From Comamonadaceae bacterium (GTDB taxonomy: Bacteria > Pseudomonadota > Gammaproteobacteria > Burkholderiales > Burkholderiaceae_C), in the NCBI GenBank assembly GCA_947374505.1, contig CANCCE010000101.1, positions 1 through 9,368 of the forward strand: DNA of 9,368 nucleotides, read 5' to 3'. Made by a program: the position numbers and the translations under genes. This document shows positions 6,494-9,368 of this stretch, one piece after another. The first letter of the stretch is position 1. Each line of letters starts with the position of its first letter. The notes beneath the pieces were generated by a model, which did not search any database, had not been told where the DNA came from, and saw only the letters and a list, made by a program, of their open reading frames with translations.

Positions 6494-6499
6494 CACGCT

Positions 6500-7774
6500 T
6501 TGGCTGACGACTTTATCAAGCCCTTCGACGACCGTTACACACAATCCCGCGAGTACCAGTTTCTCGATTTATTAAATCAGTTGCATGCGGCCGTACCAAC
6601 TGTTTTTTCGAATGACACACAACTCGGGCAGATCAGGATGGCGCATGTGGGCGTCACCCTGAATGAATGGCTGCAGGCGCTTCCCGCCACGGCGAAAGGA
6701 CAGTCTCAAGCATTGAACGCATTGCAGCAGGCGCTGAGCATCAGCCGCAGCGTGGCCAAGTTGGATGTGTGGCACTTCGATCTGGCGTTTCGTAATTTCA
6801 TGGTTGAGCAAGCCAACGCTTTCACACCACCGACGGTGCGTCTGATTGATTTCAGTTTGGCAGTCTCACCGCGTTTTCCAGTAGAAAAACCGCTGTGGAT
6901 GCTGCCCGATGCCCATCACCAGCACCCCGCTTTGCACGCGGCCATCACGGAAGATTGGCAGCAATTTTTTCGTCGCAATCATCGACCCGAACCACCAGCT
7001 TACAACCAGGAAACCGAAATTCCAATGACGCTGTACCGGGCTGACTGGACTAACGATCTGGCTGTAGACCGCATCAAGCAGCGCTGGTGTGTCATCACGC
7101 ACAGCTTGGGCATGATGTTGATGGAATGTTCACCATTTACCTGCTTGACCGCCGAGTGCCGTACGGAAATTGAGGAGCGCGGCAGGGGCTTGCTGCACCT
7201 GACTTCAGAGAATCAGGCCGAGTTGGCTCTGGAAGCCACGTTGCAGTGGTTGTCGACGCAGTTCAGCGCACCGACCCCAAGGCCGCGGGCGCAAGCAGCT
7301 GAAACACCAGCCGAACCCATCGTCACGCCACCTCCACCTCCACCTCCACCTCCACCGCCGCCGCCGCCGCCGAGCATCGCCGCGCTTGACATCCCCGCGC
7401 CAAGCATCACAACTTTTCCATCGGCAAGACTATCAAAGACTCGGTTGCTCATCAGTGGCCTGATCATCGGGTTGGCTTATGCGCTGATGGATGCCGTGTA
7501 TGCGGCGCATCACCTGCGTGTAACGCCCTATACCTTGACGGTGGTGATGGTGACGGTGGTGCTGTCAGGCATCTTGCTGGTGGGCCTGTTTTTTTCGGAA
7601 CGCCGAGCCCGTCTAGTTAGCCGGTTGAGCCAGACGCAAGGCTTCGCCTTGGTCGCCCTCGCACTTGAGATTTGGACACAAAGAGCGCCTGACCCGTGGC
7701 CGGCCGGATTCGCGGTTTTAGGCCTGATCTTGCTAACACTCAACCTGGTGGCCAAGCCCGAAAAAAGAGGTTAA
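6500..7774 (+). CDS. Atypical protein kinase-like protein with proline-rich linker and C-terminal membrane helices
   Basis: 424 residues from TTG 6500. A kinase-like catalytic loop is visible: WHFDLAFRN (His92, Asp94, Asn99), matching HRDLKPEN with Ala for the usual Lys. Then comes LIDFSLA (Asp117) in the DFG position, read as DFS. The N-lobe is very short: no glycine-rich loop, and the protein opens MADDFIKPF, where Lys7 and Glu18 could be the beta3 Lys and helix-C Glu. After the catalytic region (to about 255) come an Ala/Pro linker with 15 consecutive prolines (277-291) and hydrophobic segments near 316-335, 346-366, 381-393 and 398-417. No PASTA or other external sensor domain is seen. 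The layout, a cytoplasmic domain tethered by a flexible linker to the membrane, parallels PknB-type kinases. It may be a divergent active kinase or a pseudokinase. It ends the operon. Confidence 0.7.
   Translation: MADDFIKPFDDRYTQSREYQFLDLLNQLHAAVPTVFSNDTQLGQIRMAHVGVTLNEWLQALPATAKGQSQALNALQQALSISRSVAKLDVWHFDLAFRNFMVEQANAFTPPTVRLIDFSLAVSPRFPVEKPLWMLPDAHHQHPALHAAITEDWQQFFRRNHRPEPPAYNQETEIPMTLYRADWTNDLAVDRIKQRWCVITHSLGMMLMECSPFTCLTAECRTEIEERGRGLLHLTSENQAELALEATLQWLSTQFSAPTPRPRAQAAETPAEPIVTPPPPPPPPPPPPPPPSIAALDIPAPSITTFPSARLSKTRLLISGLIIGLAYALMDAVYAAHHLRVTPYTLTVVMVTVVLSGILLVGLFFSERRARLVSRLSQTQGFALVALALEIWTQRAPDPWPAGFAVLGLILLTLNLVAKPEKRG
7328..7372 (+). repeat. Proline-codon microsatellite (15 CCN codons)
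   Basis: Four and a half alternating CCA-CCT pairs are followed by six CCG codons, encoding residues 277-291 of the kinase-like protein. It forms the stiff linker between catalytic and membrane parts. The regular 6-base and 3-base units are prone to slippage in multiples of three, so linker length may vary between strains. Confidence 0.9.
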
Positions 7775-7853
7775 AAGTTTCCCATCAACTCGGTTAATGT
7801 GATCTTGCCACAGCCCTCCAAGGATTTAGTATCGATTTTCAGTGACCTAGAAA

Positions 7854-7859
7854 TATAAT
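7854..7859 (+). promoter_or_regulatory. Candidate -10 box for the peroxidase gene
   Basis: A perfect TATAAT in the 117-base gap (7775-7891) between the kinase-like gene and the peroxidase, 32 bases before its ATG. No convincing -35 hexamer lies at 16-18 bases upstream, so either an activator or another sigma factor would be needed. I see no clear terminator in this gap. Confidence 0.4.
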
Positions 7860-7877
7860 ACTCAGACTAATATTTTT

Positions 7878-7885
7878 AAAGGAGA
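7878..7885 (+). promoter_or_regulatory. Strong ribosome binding site for the peroxidase gene
   Basis: AAAGGAGA at 7878-7885 ends 6 bases before ATG 7892. It is the strongest Shine-Dalgarno in the window and fixes the start of the peroxidase gene. Confidence 0.75.
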
Positions 7886-7891
7886 ATATAA

Positions 7892-9368
7892 ATGTCATCT
7901 AAACCAATAAATAAATTCGAAGATCCATCTGAAAACATTTTTCTCAGCAGCCCCAATTCGCCTCACATAAATCAGCCTTTTAATTTTATAAGAGGCCCTG
8001 ATACGGGAATTCCGATCACTGCCCGTGAATTTACATATAGAACTTTTGACGGAAGTGGTAACAACCTACTGCATAGTAATATGAATGCAGCAGGCACAGA
8101 CTTTATTCGCATTACTCCGGCACATTTTGCAGATGGTGTTAGCGCGATTCGCACAGATCTACCAAATGCAAGAACGATTAGCAATATCGTCGTTGCAGGA
8201 AGCGGTGACGTCCCCAATGCAGAGGGATTATCAGGAATGATGTATGCATGGGGCCAGTTCGTCGATCATGATTTAGATCTCTCATTCTCAGATGGTAAAA
8301 CTAATATCAGCATTAGCATTCCCACTGGTGATCCAAAACTCAGTGCATCGATGATTCCGATGACACGAACACAAATTGACCCACTCACCGGGATTGCCAA
8401 TAATCCTGCACTTGCGGTCAACGGTGTTTCCGGCTGGCTCGATGCATCTCAAGTCTACGGTTCGTCAGAGGCTGTGGCGGCAAGTTTAAAAACAGCTAAT
8501 GGTTATTTAATTACCTCTACAGGCAACAATCTTCCTATTGTGAATGGTGCGTTTGTGGCCGGCGATATTCGTGCGCAAGAAAATCCTGACTTAACAGCGT
8601 TGCAAACTCTTTTTTTAAGGGAGCACAATTATCAAGTAGACCAGTTAAAGAAAGCTCATCCAGATTGGACCGGTGAAAAACTTTATCAGCAGGCTCGAGC
8701 CATCGTAACGGCGGAAATAGACAACATTACTTACTCAGAATTTTTACCCCATTTATTGGGTCAAGGGGCAATTTCAGCTTATCACGGCTACATGCCCAAT
8801 GTGAATGCGACCATTAGCGAAGAATTTGCTGGAGCCGCATTTCGTTTTGGCCATTCCATCGTCTCTGCAAACCTGCAAAAAATGGGCGAGCAAGGTCAAA
8901 ATCTAGGAGCATCCTTGAGCCTGAAAGATGCCTTTTTTCAATCACCCACCGACTTTATCGCCGACGGCGGTGCGGCGGGTCATTTGCGGCATTTAGCCGG
9001 TGATCTTTCTAATGCGCTAGACGTGCATATTGTTGAAGACCTGCGAAATTTTTTGGATGTTCCACCAGTCGCCATGGATTTAGCAGCGATCAATATTCAG
9101 CGCGGCAGAGATCTTGGGCTAGGAACGCTAAATGAGACGCGCGCAGCCCTGCATCTAAAAATATATACTGATTTTAATCAAGTCACCAGTGACAAAATAA
9201 CGGCTCAGGCGCTCAAACAGGCTTATGGCAGTGTAGATAAAATTGATTTATGGGTTGGTGGACTTGCTGAAGACCACCTTCCAGGCGCGATGCTTGGTCA
9301 AACCTTTGATATTATTATTGCCCAACAATTTCAAAATCTTCGCGACGGTGATCGGTACTGGTTTGAAA
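7892..9368 (+). CDS. Animal-type haem peroxidase (peroxidase-cyclooxygenase superfamily), C-terminally cut by window
   Basis: 492 codons are visible with no stop before the window end. Signatures of the myeloperoxidase/peroxidasin superfamily appear in order: WGQFVDHDLDL with distal His126, Asp125 (haem-ester position) and Asp127 (calcium ligand); WLDASQVYGS; GDIRAQENPDL with catalytic Arg227 and Glu230 (second haem-ester position); LFLREHN; FRFGHS with proximal His321; INIQRGRD with Asn401 about 80 residues after the proximal His; and GDRYWFE at the edge. The usual RGRDHG reads RGRDLG here. The family oxidises halides or organic substrates with hydrogen peroxide. There is no N-terminal signal peptide, and bacterial members often carry long C-terminal calcium-binding repeats and leave by type I secretion; that part is outside the window. 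Base composition is visibly richer in A/T than upstream, suggesting a separate origin. Confidence 0.93.
   Translation, partial: MSSKPINKFEDPSENIFLSSPNSPHINQPFNFIRGPDTGIPITAREFTYRTFDGSGNNLLHSNMNAAGTDFIRITPAHFADGVSAIRTDLPNARTISNIVVAGSGDVPNAEGLSGMMYAWGQFVDHDLDLSFSDGKTNISISIPTGDPKLSASMIPMTRTQIDPLTGIANNPALAVNGVSGWLDASQVYGSSEAVAASLKTANGYLITSTGNNLPIVNGAFVAGDIRAQENPDLTALQTLFLREHNYQVDQLKKAHPDWTGEKLYQQARAIVTAEIDNITYSEFLPHLLGQGAISAYHGYMPNVNATISEEFAGAAFRFGHSIVSANLQKMGEQGQNLGASLSLKDAFFQSPTDFIADGGAAGHLRHLAGDLSNALDVHIVEDLRNFLDVPPVAMDLAAINIQRGRDLGLGTLNETRAALHLKIYTDFNQVTSDKITAQALKQAYGSVDKIDLWVGGLAEDHLPGAMLGQTFDIIIAQQFQNLRDGDRYWFE

Noticed and set aside
7213..7467. Minus-strand ORF with a poly-glycine run.
   Set aside because: It is simply the complement of the proline-codon tract in the kinase-like gene.
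4500..7774. Type VI secretion post-translational control module (PpkA/PppA/Fha).
   Set aside because: FHA, PP2C and kinase-like genes occur together in some T6SS loci, but no T6SS structural gene is present and the operon is headed by SEDS and PBP genes.

Overview
The window looks like part of a Gram-negative, probably betaproteobacterial (Burkholderiales/Comamonadaceae-like) chromosome. This placement rests on the GC-rich genes with dense overlaps, the style of the 5-oxoprolinase and CrcB proteins, and general protein flavour. No marker gene is present, so it is only a moderate-confidence guess.

Layout. (1) Positions 1-71, minus strand: the first 23 codons of a 5-oxoprolinase/hydantoinase-A-type gene. 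(2) 185-571, plus: a CrcB/Fluc fluoride channel, followed by a short hairpin and T-run (600-620) that looks like an intrinsic terminator. Its T-run overlaps a good candidate -35 box for the next gene. (3) 677-7774, plus: six tightly packed genes. They encode an enlarged SEDS-family (RodA/FtsW) protein, a class B penicillin-binding transpeptidase, a 97-residue protein of unknown function, a protein with a C-terminal FHA-like domain, a PP2C-type phosphatase, and an atypical kinase-like protein with a proline-rich linker and C-terminal membrane helices. Four of the five junctions are 4-base stop/start overlaps and the fifth is a 10-base gap. (4) 7892 to the window end, plus: an A/T-richer gene for an animal-type (myeloperoxidase/peroxidasin-like) haem peroxidase, running off the edge. 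No stretch over 300 bases lacks a gene, and I see no tRNA, rRNA, CRISPR or insertion sequence.

How the genes may work together. The six-gene block has the parts list of the actinobacterial cluster fhaA-fhaB-pstP-rodA-pbpA-pknA-pknB, which couples Ser/Thr phosphorylation to peptidoglycan synthesis, but in a different order and with unusual components. The SEDS protein carries an extra N-terminal helix and about 180 added extracytoplasmic residues. The transpeptidase has many paired cysteines and a non-canonical second motif. The FHA motif is degenerate. The kinase-like protein lacks a visible glycine-rich loop and has DFS in place of DFG. The simplest reading is a dedicated SEDS-bPBP wall-synthesis pair controlled from the cytoplasm by a reversible or pseudo-phosphorylation module. 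That function is inferred, while the family assignments rest on motifs visible in the translations.
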